From the NCBI GenBank assembly GCA_043228905.1, contig JBHGNT010000047.1, forward strand, positions 124,001-188,000: a stretch of DNA of 64,000 nt. Reading direction: 5' to 3'. Under the pieces are notes generated by a model that was not told where the DNA came from, made no database searches, and saw only the letters and a program-made list of their open reading frames with translations. This stretch comes from Azolla caroliniana (taxonomy: Eukaryota > Polypodiophyta). Below, one piece after another: positions 13,573 through 22,000 of this stretch. The stretch's first letter is position 1, and each line of letters starts with the position of its first letter. Made by a program: the position numbers and the translations under genes.

Positions 13573-13577
13573 GGAGT
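13573..13577 (+). repeat. Target-site duplication (left copy)
   Basis: GGAGT immediately precedes the left LTR and is repeated right after the other LTR (19,082-19,086). Five bases is the usual size for Ty1/copia integration. Uninterrupted satellite copies, for example at 13,213-13,225, read gaaggagtaaatt with a single GGAGT, which gives the empty site. Confidence 0.97.
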
Positions 13578-14270
13578 TGTTGCAAATCAACGATTCGATT
13601 CACCTTCACCACTCGGCCACAACCGAGCAGTCGCGGATAAGTGCAGCAGAAAATAGGAAATACAGAGAAAGACACGATACACAGGGATTAACGTGGAAAA
13701 CCCAAGATGGGAAAAACCACGGGAGTCCTCAAACTCCAACTATCACTATATGCAGAGATGTACAATGGTGAAGCTTCAAGGCAACAACCTTGAGCTCACT
13801 GTCTTCGCCACAGACGGCGGTACTACACAGAGGCAACGACCTCTTAGTCTCTCTCTCTCTCTCTCTCTGTTTCTCACGCGGCTGCTCTAGCTTCGCATGA
13901 AAAATGAGCAACAACATAAAACTGTTTGCCCTAAGTCATATTTATACACATATGACTTTCGGGCTATTTACAAATATAGCCTCAAGGGCCCTTGGCAAAC
14001 ATATTCACAAATATGTCCCCGCATCCGGATCTCTCTCCGGGTACATTCGTCATCCGGCTCCGTAACCGGGGTCTTCGTCATCCGGCTCCGTAACCGGGGT
14101 CTTCATCATCCGGATCCGTATCCGGGTACTTCATCATCCGGATCCGTATCCGGGTACTCTTCATCCGGCTTCATGCCGGGTACTCTTCATCCTCCGGTTC
14201 CGTAACCGCAACCGGGCTTGCCGTCATTCGTCTCCGGACATCCCATCCGGAGGGACCGTAAATCCCAACA
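13578..14270 (-). repeat. 3' LTR of the copia element
   Basis: 693 bp, equal in length to 18,389-19,081, with a fixed offset of 4,811 bp. The only difference I found is C at 14,139 versus A at 18,950 on the plus strand. The termini are the inverted repeat TGTTG...CAACA. Plus-strand order within the LTR is U5, a (TC)10 run at 13,849-13,868, the TATA region near 13,939-13,946, and the CCGG repeat array at 14,022-14,210 in U3. Confidence 0.97.
14022..14210 (-). repeat. 28-bp tandem repeats in U3 of the 3' LTR
   Basis: The unit start tcatccgg recurs at 14,050, 14,078, 14,106, 14,134 and 14,161, with a degenerate copy near 14,187; spacing is 28, 28, 28, 27 and 26 bp. Each unit holds two CCGG boxes in a dyad such as ccggatccgtatccgg or ccggctccgtaaccgg. 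Position in U3 upstream of the TATA motif suggests enhancer-type elements. That role is inferred. Confidence 0.85.
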
Positions 14271-14284
14271 AACTCCCCCTTCAC
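14271..14284 (-). other. Polypurine tract
   Basis: On the element strand the bases just before the 3' LTR read gtgaagggggagtt, then TGTTG. A purine-rich run abutting the LTR is the expected primer site for plus-strand DNA synthesis. The gag-pol stop codon (TGA, 14,283-14,281) lies inside this tract, so coding sequence runs to the LTR with almost no untranslated gap. Confidence 0.85.
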
Positions 14285-17200
14285 TTCGGCATGGGATGTC
14301 TCTCCAATCCGATCCTCTTCCGGCATGCTTCCAGCTTGTTGGGTGTAAGTACCTTGGTCAGCATATCCGACCCGTTCTCGTCCGTGTGGATCTTCGTCAG
14401 CACGAACTCCTTGTCTTCTATCCTTTCCCGGATCCAGTGATATCTTCGCTGGATGTGCTTCGTCCGGGAGTGATAGGCCGCGTTCTTCGCAAGGTGGATG
14501 GCACTCTGACTGTCGCAGTAGAGTCGGTACTCCTCTTGCCGGATACCGAGCTCTCTAATGAAGTCCTTCATCCATATTATTTCCTTGCCGGCTTCAACAG
14601 CCGCCATGTACTCCGCCTCCGTGGTTGACAACGCAACCGTCTTCTGCAGCCTTGACTGCCATGAAACAGCTCCCCCTGCATACGTCATCACATACCCTGA
14701 TGTGGACCGGCTGGTATCTGCATCAGCCGACATATCAGAATCAGTAAAGCCGTCGAGTTCGGGCTTACCGGAGCCGAATCGGAGGCACACGTTTGCCGTG
14801 CCCTTCAGGTATCGGAGTATCCACTTGGCCGCGTTCCAATGCTCTTTGCCGGGTTTGCTCATGTACCGGCTCACCACTCCGACTGCATATCCTATGTCCG
14901 GTCTCGTACACACCATGGCGTACATCAAGCTCCCGACGGCTGAGGCATACGGCACTTTCATCATATCCTCCTTTTCAGCCTTTGTCTTGGGACTTTGCTT
15001 GCTGGACAGCTTGCAGTTTGCCGGGAGGGTTGATCCGACCGGTCTTGCTTCCGACATGTTGAACCGTTGAAGCACCTTTGTCACGTACTTCTCCTGTGAC
15101 AGCCACAACTGCTTCTTCTTTCGGTCCCGGATGATGTGCATCCCTAGTATTTGCCTCGCCGGACCCAGGTCCTTCATTGAGAAGGTTCGGTGAAGCGCTT
15201 TCTTCAGCGCCCGTATCTTGACCTGGTCCCGTCCGACGATCAACATGTCGTCCACGTACAGGAGGAGTATTAGAGAGTCTCCTCCTTCGAACTTCTTCAC
15301 AAACACGCAGTGATCAGACTGCGTTTTGTGGTACCCTTCGTCGGTCATGAAGGAGTCGAACTTCCGGTACCATTGCCGGGGAGCCTGCTTCAGTCCGTAA
15401 AGGCTCTTTTTCAACCGGCATACCAGGTGCTCCTTCCCTTTCTTCTCGAATCCTTCTGGTTGCTGCATGTAGATCTCTTCTTCGAGGTCACCGTGAAGGA
15501 ATGCCGTCTTCACGTCCATCTGTTCTACCTCAAGGTCCATGCTTGCCGCTATGCTCAGCACCGTCCGGATGGAGGTCATCTTCACTACCGGGGCAAATAT
15601 TTCGTCGAAGTCGACGCCCTTCTTCTGCTGAAACCCCTTCACCACGATCCTGGCTTTGTATCTCGGGGGGTTTCCGGCATCTCCCGGTTTCAGCTTGAAC
15701 ACCCACTTGTTTCGAAGTGCCCGCTTTCCTTTCGGCAACTCCACAAGTTCATATGTGTGGTTCTCATGCAGGGAATCCATCTCATCCTGCATGGCACTCA
15801 ACCACCTGCGGCTCTGGGTGTCGTGCTTTGCTTCTTCAAAGCTCTCCGGCTCCCCTTCGTCAGTTAGCAGCACGTGCTCTGGTTCCGGAAATCTCCGGGG
15901 GGCCCTTCTCTCTCTTAGAGGATATCTCCGTTCCGGAGCTTCGGTGACCGGTTCTTCCGATTCTACTTCTCCATCCGAATCCATTTCGGGATCGGGGCCG
16001 GTTCCGGTATCATTTTCATCTTCTTCGGCCGGTTCTGTTTCTTCACCGTCTTCGGCCGGATCCTCGAGTGCTAACCGGTCTCTTGCCGGTCGGGACTGCT
16101 CCTCGTAGAGTTGATCCTCACCGGTCGACTTGGAGCTCTTCATCTTCTTCTCCGACTCCCAGTCGGCGAGTGTCTTGTCCTCCATGAAGATGATATCTCG
16201 ACTCCTGAATATCTTCTTGTCGACCGGGTCCCATACTCGGTAGCCGAACTCGTCGTCGCCGTAACCGAGGAATATGCATGGCCGGGTCTTTGGATCTAGC
16301 TTTCCTCTCCGGTCCTTTGCCACATGCACGTATGCGAGACACCCGAACACTTTCAGATGCCGGTAGAACACTTCCTTACCGGTCCACACTTTCTGCGGCG
16401 TGTCTCCGTCCAAAGGTACTGAGGGTGATCTGTTTATCACGTATGTCGCCGTCGACATTGCCTCAGCCCAAAACCCCTTAGGTAATTTCGCATGCGCCAG
16501 CATACTCCGGACCCTCTCCATTATGGTCCGGTTCATCCTCTCGGCCATCCCGTTCAGTTCCGGCGTCTTCGGCACAGTAAACTCGAGCCGGATTCCCTTC
16601 GAGCGACAGTACTCCTGGAACTGCCCCCGGTATTCCCCTCCGTTATCCGCTCGTATCGCTTTCAGCTTCTTGCCGGATTCTCTTTCCACTCTCGCGTGGA
16701 GTTCTTTGAAGACGGACAATACTTGGTCCTTTGTCTTCAACGGTGCTGTCCACAGCTTCCGGCTGTGATCATCAATGAATGTCACGAAGTACTGGGCTCC
16801 GCCGTGTGACTTCGTTTCTACCTGACACACATCAGTATGCACCAACTCCAATGGTGCGCTACGTCTCGTCGGTGGCCTTGAGTGGAAGGAGGTTCGGTTC
16901 TGCTTACCGGCCAGGCAATCGGTGCACTTCTCCAGGTGCACATGCTTCACTGGGATAAGGTTGTCTTCTGCAAGCCTCTTCATCCCCTTCTCACTCATGT
17001 GACACAGTCTTTTGTGCCACAGCTCACCGGCAGTGTCGGCTGCCACATTCAGCTCTTCCGGACATAACCGGGCATTCATCAGGTACAGTGTGTTGTCTTT
17101 CCGGGCCCGAGCCACTATCAGGCTCCCTTTGCTGAACTTCATGACACCGTTCCGGATGCTACCCGTGTAGCCTTCATCATCTAGCCTCCCGGCCGAGATC

Positions 17201-18372
17201 AGGTTCAATCGGACCTCCGGAACGTGTCGCACATCCTTCAGCAGCAGCTTGCATCCGGTTGATGTCATCAGCCACACGTCTCCTATGCCGGCAATCCGGC
17301 ACGTACCTTCATTTCCCATCCGGACACAGCCATGCTCACCGGCTGTGTAGGATGAGAAGTATTTCTTCTCCGGGGTCAGGTGGAACGACGCTCCGGAATC
17401 GACCACCCAGGTCATCTCTTCACCGGCAAGGTTCAGCTCCCTCTCTTCGGTAATAAGCATTATCTCTTCTTCACTTGCCGCGAGTGCCGTCGTTCCTTTC
17501 CGGTCCTGCCCTCGCCGATCCGGACCTCTCCGGTCCGTGGCTCCCCGGTATGCACCGTTTCTCTCCGGTGACTTCTTCGAATCGGTGTCGTCGGCTCCGT
17601 TGTCTTTTCGGTAATGCCGACAATTCTTCCGGAAGTGCCCCGGCTTCCCACAGTGAAAGCATGTGGGTCTTCCTCTTGACTGCGACCGGGTCCCCGACTT
17701 CTCCCGTCTCTGCGGACTCCGGTTCCATTGTCTTCCCCGTTCCGATTCGGTAAGCAGCGCCTTCGAGTCGGAGGCCGGTTCTTTATCTCTCCGACGCGCT
17801 TCTTCGTTCAAAATACTTGTCTTTACCGTTTGTAGAGACAAGTTATCTTCGGTGCAGGAGGTACTGAGAGTCACCACCAAGTTCTCCCAGCTTTCCGGCA
17901 ATGTACACATCAGAATGATGGCTTGCATTGCATCCTCCAACGGGAACTTGATCGCCGCAAGCTGGTTCACGAATCCCATGAACGTGCTCACGTGTTCCAC
18001 CATATTCTCGCCGTCCCTGTACTTGAGGTTCACTATCTTCCTCATCAGGGAGGTCCGGTTCAACGCATTCTTCCTCTCATAGAGGCCCGACAGCTTCTTC
18101 CACATCTCATAGGCGTTCGTATCGTTCGCCACATGTTGCAGGACACTTACATCGACATATTGCCGGATCGTCGCTACGGCTTTCCGGTTCAGGAGCTTCC
18201 ACTCCGACTCTATTACCCCCTTGGGTATCTCGGCATTGTCGATCGGTTCGTATAGGTCTCGGACGATGAGAAGGTCTTCCATCTTTATCTTCCAGTCGGC
18301 GTAGTTCTGTGAGTTCAACACCATCATGCCCGGAGGCCCACTACCGCCGCCTTCCATTTTCTGTGTTACCAT
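14281..18372 (-). CDS. Gag-Pol polyprotein of a Ty1/copia retrotransposon
   Basis: A single uninterrupted frame of 1,363 codons encoding all proteins needed for retrotransposition. From the chosen Met, the order is as follows. A Gag capsid region spans about 15-200. A CCHC zinc knuckle has C238, C241, H246 and C251. The aspartic protease motif DSGA starts at D325. The integrase has an HHCC zinc site (H453, H458, C483, C486), a catalytic triad D514, D576, E611 and a C-terminal GKLD motif near 690. An acidic linker covers about 770-812. Reverse transcriptase has D953 and YVDD at 1039-1042. RNase H has D1211, a TEAEY motif at 1251-1255 and D1287. The start at 18,372 lies just after the primer-binding site. 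The same frame stays open 38 codons further upstream into the LTR (an ATG at 18,486), but that start would cross the primer site. The length is close to that of known plant copia polyproteins. Gag and Pol are fused with no frameshift, as usual for this group. The frame appears intact and possibly functional. Confidence 0.96.
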   Translation of the reverse strand: MVTQKMEGGGSGPPGMMVLNSQNYADWKIKMEDLLIVRDLYEPIDNAEIPKGVIESEWKLLNRKAVATIRQYVDVSVLQHVANDTNAYEMWKKLSGLYERKNALNRTSLMRKIVNLKYRDGENMVEHVSTFMGFVNQLAAIKFPLEDAMQAIILMCTLPESWENLVVTLSTSCTEDNLSLQTVKTSILNEEARRRDKEPASDSKALLTESERGRQWNRSPQRREKSGTRSQSRGRPTCFHCGKPGHFRKNCRHYRKDNGADDTDSKKSPERNGAYRGATDRRGPDRRGQDRKGTTALAASEEEIMLITEERELNLAGEEMTWVVDSGASFHLTPEKKYFSSYTAGEHGCVRMGNEGTCRIAGIGDVWLMTSTGCKLLLKDVRHVPEVRLNLISAGRLDDEGYTGSIRNGVMKFSKGSLIVARARKDNTLYLMNARLCPEELNVAADTAGELWHKRLCHMSEKGMKRLAEDNLIPVKHVHLEKCTDCLAGKQNRTSFHSRPPTRRSAPLELVHTDVCQVETKSHGGAQYFVTFIDDHSRKLWTAPLKTKDQVLSVFKELHARVERESGKKLKAIRADNGGEYRGQFQEYCRSKGIRLEFTVPKTPELNGMAERMNRTIMERVRSMLAHAKLPKGFWAEAMSTATYVINRSPSVPLDGDTPQKVWTGKEVFYRHLKVFGCLAYVHVAKDRRGKLDPKTRPCIFLGYGDDEFGYRVWDPVDKKIFRSRDIIFMEDKTLADWESEKKMKSSKSTGEDQLYEEQSRPARDRLALEDPAEDGEETEPAEEDENDTGTGPDPEMDSDGEVESEEPVTEAPERRYPLRERRAPRRFPEPEHVLLTDEGEPESFEEAKHDTQSRRWLSAMQDEMDSLHENHTYELVELPKGKRALRNKWVFKLKPGDAGNPPRYKARIVVKGFQQKKGVDFDEIFAPVVKMTSIRTVLSIAASMDLEVEQMDVKTAFLHGDLEEEIYMQQPEGFEKKGKEHLVCRLKKSLYGLKQAPRQWYRKFDSFMTDEGYHKTQSDHCVFVKKFEGGDSLILLLYVDDMLIVGRDQVKIRALKKALHRTFSMKDLGPARQILGMHIIRDRKKKQLWLSQEKYVTKVLQRFNMSEARPVGSTLPANCKLSSKQSPKTKAEKEDMMKVPYASAVGSLMYAMVCTRPDIGYAVGVVSRYMSKPGKEHWNAAKWILRYLKGTANVCLRFGSGKPELDGFTDSDMSADADTSRSTSGYVMTYAGGAVSWQSRLQKTVALSTTEAEYMAAVEAGKEIIWMKDFIRELGIRQEEYRLYCDSQSAIHLAKNAAYHSRTKHIQRRYHWIRERIEDKEFVLTKIHTDENGSDMLTKVLTPNKLEACRKRIGLERHPMPK

Positions 18373-18373
18373 C

Positions 18374-18385
18374 GCTCTGATACCA
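18374..18385 (-). other. Primer-binding site for initiator Met-tRNA
   Basis: The element-strand sequence TGGTATCAGAGC lies three bases (AAG) inside the 5' LTR end. It is the classic complement of the 3' end of plant initiator methionine tRNA, used by most plant copia elements to prime minus-strand DNA synthesis. The gag-pol ATG follows one base after it. Confidence 0.95.
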
Positions 18386-18659
18386 CTTTGTTGCAAATCA
18401 ACGATTCGATTCACCTTCACCACTCGGCCACAACCGAGCAGTCGCGGATAAGTGCAGCAGAAAATAGGAAATACAGAGAAAGACACGATACACAGGGATT
18501 AACGTGGAAAACCCAAGATGGGAAAAACCACGGGAGTCCTCAAACTCCAACTATCACTATATGCAGAGATGTACAATGGTGAAGCTTCAAGGCAACAACC
18601 TTGAGCTCACTGTCTTCGCCACAGACGGCGGTACTACACAGAGGCAACGACCTCTTAGT

Positions 18660-18679
18660 CTCTCTCTCTCTCTCTCTCT
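18660..18679 (-). repeat. (AG)10 microsatellite in the LTR leader
   Basis: A pure dinucleotide run, (TC)10 on the plus strand and (AG)10 on the transcribed strand, about 70-90 bp downstream of the TATA motif. It would lie in the transcript leader. The same length occurs in the other LTR at 13,849-13,868, consistent with recent copying. Confidence 0.9.
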
Positions 18680-18749
18680 GTTTCTCACGCGGCTGCTCTA
18701 GCTTCGCATGAAAAATGAGCAACAACATAAAACTGTTTGCCCTAAGTCA

Positions 18750-18757
18750 TATTTATA
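18750..18757 (-). promoter_or_regulatory. Candidate TATA box of the retrotransposon promoter
   Basis: TATAAATA on the element strand, about 325 bp into the LTR, a reasonable U3/R position. It lies inside an inverted repeat with 7-bp arms (gtcatat and atatgac, 18,746-18,767). Transcription would start roughly 25-35 bp downstream, near 18,720. The motif and dyad are seen; promoter use is inferred. Confidence 0.65.
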
Positions 18758-18832
18758 CACATATGACTTTCGGGCTATTTACAAATATAGCCTCAAGGGC
18801 CCTTGGCAAACATATTCACAAATATGTCCCCG

Positions 18833-19021
18833 CATCCGGATCTCTCTCCGGGTACATTCGTCATCCGGCTCCGTAACCGGGGTCTTCGTCATCCGGCTCC
18901 GTAACCGGGGTCTTCATCATCCGGATCCGTATCCGGGTACTTCATCATCAGGATCCGTATCCGGGTACTCTTCATCCGGCTTCATGCCGGGTACTCTTCA
19001 TCCTCCGGTTCCGTAACCGCA
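18833..19021 (-). repeat. 28-bp tandem repeats in U3 of the 5' LTR
   Basis: The same CCGG-dyad array as in the other LTR, shifted by 4,811 bp. It includes the single LTR difference (A at 18,950), which destroys one CCGG box (tcatcagg). It sits about 75-265 bp upstream of the TATA motif, where enhancers of plant LTR promoters commonly lie. Confidence 0.85.
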
Positions 19022-19081
19022 ACCGGGCTTGCCGTCATTCGTCTCCGGACATCCCATCCGGAGGGACCGTAAATCCCAACA

Positions 19082-19086
19082 GGAGT
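19082..19086 (+). repeat. Target-site duplication (right copy)
   Basis: GGAGT directly follows the LTR terminus CAACA and matches 13,573-13,577. The satellite continues in register (aaattaaaatgttc). Confidence 0.97.
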
Positions 19087-22000
19087 AAATTAAAATGTTC
19101 ATACCTCGCTCGTGTGATATCGGATTTCTGTGTTCAAACATGGGAATCGGAGCTAACAACGCTAGCTATGATATGGAATTAAAAAATCAAGATTTTGAAA
19201 CACAGATCGAGAGACATGACGAAATTAGCATATTTGAGGAGGGAGTTGAGTAGAGCCTTTCAGCAAATTAAAATGTTTATACCTCGCTCGTGTGATATCG
19301 GATTTCTGTGTCCAAACATGGGAATCGGAGCTAACAACGCTAGCTATGATATGGAATTAAAAAATCAACATTTTGAAACTCAGGTCGAGAGACATGACGA
19401 AATTAGCACATTTGAGGAGGGAGTTGAGTAGAGCGATTGAGTAAATTAAATTGTTTATATCTCGGTTGTGTGATATCGGATTTCTCTGTTCAAACATGCG
19501 AATCGAAGCTAACAACCCTAGCTATGATATGGAATTAAGAAATCAACATTTTGAAACTCAGGTCGAGAGACATGACGAAATTAGCACATTTGAGGAGGGA
19601 GTTGAGTAGGGCGAATGAGTAAATTAAATTGTTCATACCTCGCTCGTGTGATATCCGATTTTTGTGTTCAAACATGTGAATCGAAGCTAACAACGCTAGC
19701 TATGATATGGAATTAAAAAATCAAGATTTTGAAAGTTAGGTCGAGAGACATGAAGAAATTACCAAATTTGAGGAGGGAGTTGAGTTGGCCAAAGGAGTAA
19801 ATTAAAATGTTCATACCTCGCTCGTGTGATATCGGATTTCTCAGTTCAAACATGCGAATCGAAGCTAACAACGCTAGGTATGATATGAAATTAAAATATC
19901 AAGATTTTGAAACTCAGCTCGAGAGACATGAAGAAATTACCAAATTTGAGGAGGGAGTTGAGAAGAGCCCTTGAGCAAATTAAAATGTTCATACCTCGCT
20001 CGTGTGATATCGGATTTCTGTGTTCAAACATGGGAATCGGAGCTAACAACGCTAGCTATGATATGGAATTAAAAAATCAAGATTTTGAAACTCAGGTCGA
20101 GAGACATGAAGAAATTACAAAATTTGAGGAGGGAGTTGAGTAGAGCCCTTGAGTAAATTAAATTGTTCATACCTCGCTCGTGTGATATCGGATTTTTGTG
20201 TGCAAACATGGGCATCGAAGCTAACAACGCTAGCTATGATATGGAATTACAAAATCAAGATTTTGAAACTCAGGTCGAGAGACATGAGGAAATTACCAAA
20301 GTTGAGGAGGGAGTTCAGGAGGGCGAATGAGTAAATTAAATTGTTTATACCTCGCTTGTGTGATATCGGATTTCTCTGTTCAAACATGCGAATCGAAGCT
20401 AACAACCCTAGCTATGATATGGAATTAAAAAATCAACATTTTGAAACTCAGGTCGAGAGACATGACGAAATTAGCACATTTGAGGAGGGAGTTGAGTAGG
20501 GCGAATGAGTAAATTAAATTGTTCATACCTCGCTCGTGTGATATCCGATTTTTGTGTTCAAACATGGGAATCGAAGCTAACAACGCTAGCTATGATATGT
20601 AATTAAAAAATCAAGATTTTGAAACTCAGGTCGAGAGACATGAAGAAATTACCAAATTTGAGGAGGGAGTTGAGTAGGGCGAAGGAGTAAATTAAAATGT
20701 TCATACCTCGCTCGTGTGATATCGAATTTCTCAGTTCAAACATGCGAATCGAAGCTAACAACGCTAGGTATGATATGAAATTAAAATATCAAGATTTTGA
20801 AACTCAGGTCGAGAGACATGAAGAAATTACCAAATTTGAGGAGGGAGTTGAGAAGAGCCCTTGAGCAAATTAAAATGTTCATACCTCGCTCGTGTGATAT
20901 CGGATTTCTGTGTTCAAACATGGGAATCGGAGCTAACAACGCTAGCTATGATATGGAATTAAAAAATCAAGATTTTGAAACTCAGGTCGAGAGACATGAA
21001 GAAATTACAAAATTTGAGGAGGGAGTTGAGTAGAGCCCTTGAGTAAATTAAATTGTTCATACCTCGCTCGTGTGATATCGGATTTTTGTGTTCAAACATG
21101 GGAATCGAAGCTAACAACGCTAGCTATGATATGGTATTAAAAAATCAAGATTTTGAAACTCAGGTCGAGAGACATAAAAAAATTACCAAATTTGAGGAGG
21201 GAGTTGAGTAGGGCGATTGAGTAAATTAAATTGTTCATTCCTCGCTGGTGTGATATCGGATTTGTGTGTTCAAACATGCGAATCGAAGCTAACAATGCTA
21301 TGATATGGAATTAAAAAATCAAGATTTTGAAACTTAGATCGAGAGACATGACGAAATTACCAAATTTGAGGACGGAGTCGAGTAGGGCGATTGAGTAAAT
21401 TAAATTGTTCATACCTCGCTCCTGTGATATCGGATTAGTGTGTTCAAACATGCGAATCGAAGCTAACAACGCTACCTATGATATGGAATTAAAAAATCAA
21501 GATTTTGAAACTTAGGTCGAGAGACATGACCGAATTACCAAATTTGAGGAGGGAGTTGAGTAGGGCGAATGACTAAATTAAAATGTTCATACTTCGCTCG
21601 TGTGATATCGGATTTCTTTGTTCAAACATGCGAATCCAAGCTAACAACGCTAGGTATGATATGGAATTAAAAAATCAAGATTTTGAAACTTAGGTCGAGA
21701 GACATGAACAAATTACCAAATTTGAGGAGGGAGTTGAGTAGGGCGAAGGAGTAAATTAAAATGTTCATACCTTGCTCGTGTGATATCGAATTTCTGTGTT
21801 CAAACATGGGAATCGGAGCTAACAACGCTAGGTATGATATGGAATTAAAAAATCAAGATTTTGAAACACAGATCGAGAGACATGACGAAATTAGCATATT
21901 TGAGGAGGGAGTTGAGTAGAGCCTTTCAGCAAATTAAAATGTTTATACCTCGCTCGTGTGATATCGGATTTCTGTGTCCAAACATGGGAATCGGAGCTAA

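Larger units (their letters stand above)
13578..19081 (-). mobile_element. Complete Ty1/copia LTR retrotransposon
   Basis: A 5,504-bp element transcribed on the minus strand and inserted in satellite DNA. In transcription order it has a 5' LTR (19,081-18,389), a tRNA-iMet primer-binding site, one gag-pol frame, a polypurine tract and a 3' LTR (14,270-13,578). Both LTRs begin TGTTG and end CAACA on the element strand, are 693 bp, and differ at one base. A 5-bp duplication flanks the element. Integrase precedes reverse transcriptase, which defines Ty1/copia. No stop, frameshift or catalytic loss was seen, so it may be autonomous. I cannot assign a named lineage. The element is clearly richer in G+C, and especially in CCGG, than the host satellite. 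Confidence 0.97.
18389..19081 (-). repeat. 5' LTR of the copia element
   Basis: 693-bp promoter-bearing LTR. In transcription order it starts TGTTGGGATT at 19,081. It then has the CCGG repeats of U3 (19,021-18,833), a 12-bp palindrome caagggcccttg (18,805-18,794), a TATA motif (18,757-18,750), an (AG)10 run (18,679-18,660), and ends TTGCAACA at 18,389. One base differs from the other LTR. No AATAAA polyadenylation hexamer was seen downstream of the TATA motif on this strand. Confidence 0.97.

Noticed and set aside
13897-14205. 102-codon frame in each LTR (also 18,708-19,016)
   Set aside because: It lies across the promoter and the U3 CCGG repeats, antisense to transcription. The repetitive Ser/Gly/Pro translation follows from the 28-bp repeat.
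14218-18255. Plus-strand open frames up to 185 codons inside the retrotransposon
   Set aside because: They are antisense to the continuous gag-pol frame, favoured by its G+C-rich codons, and resemble no known product.
18374-18385. tRNA gene fragment
   Set aside because: Only 12 bases complementary to the tRNA 3' end are present, at the exact place expected for a primer-binding site. No cloverleaf is present.
13578-19081. Endogenous retrovirus with an envelope gene
   Set aside because: The single frame ends inside the polypurine tract, leaving no room for an envelope gene. Domain order is copia, not retroviral.
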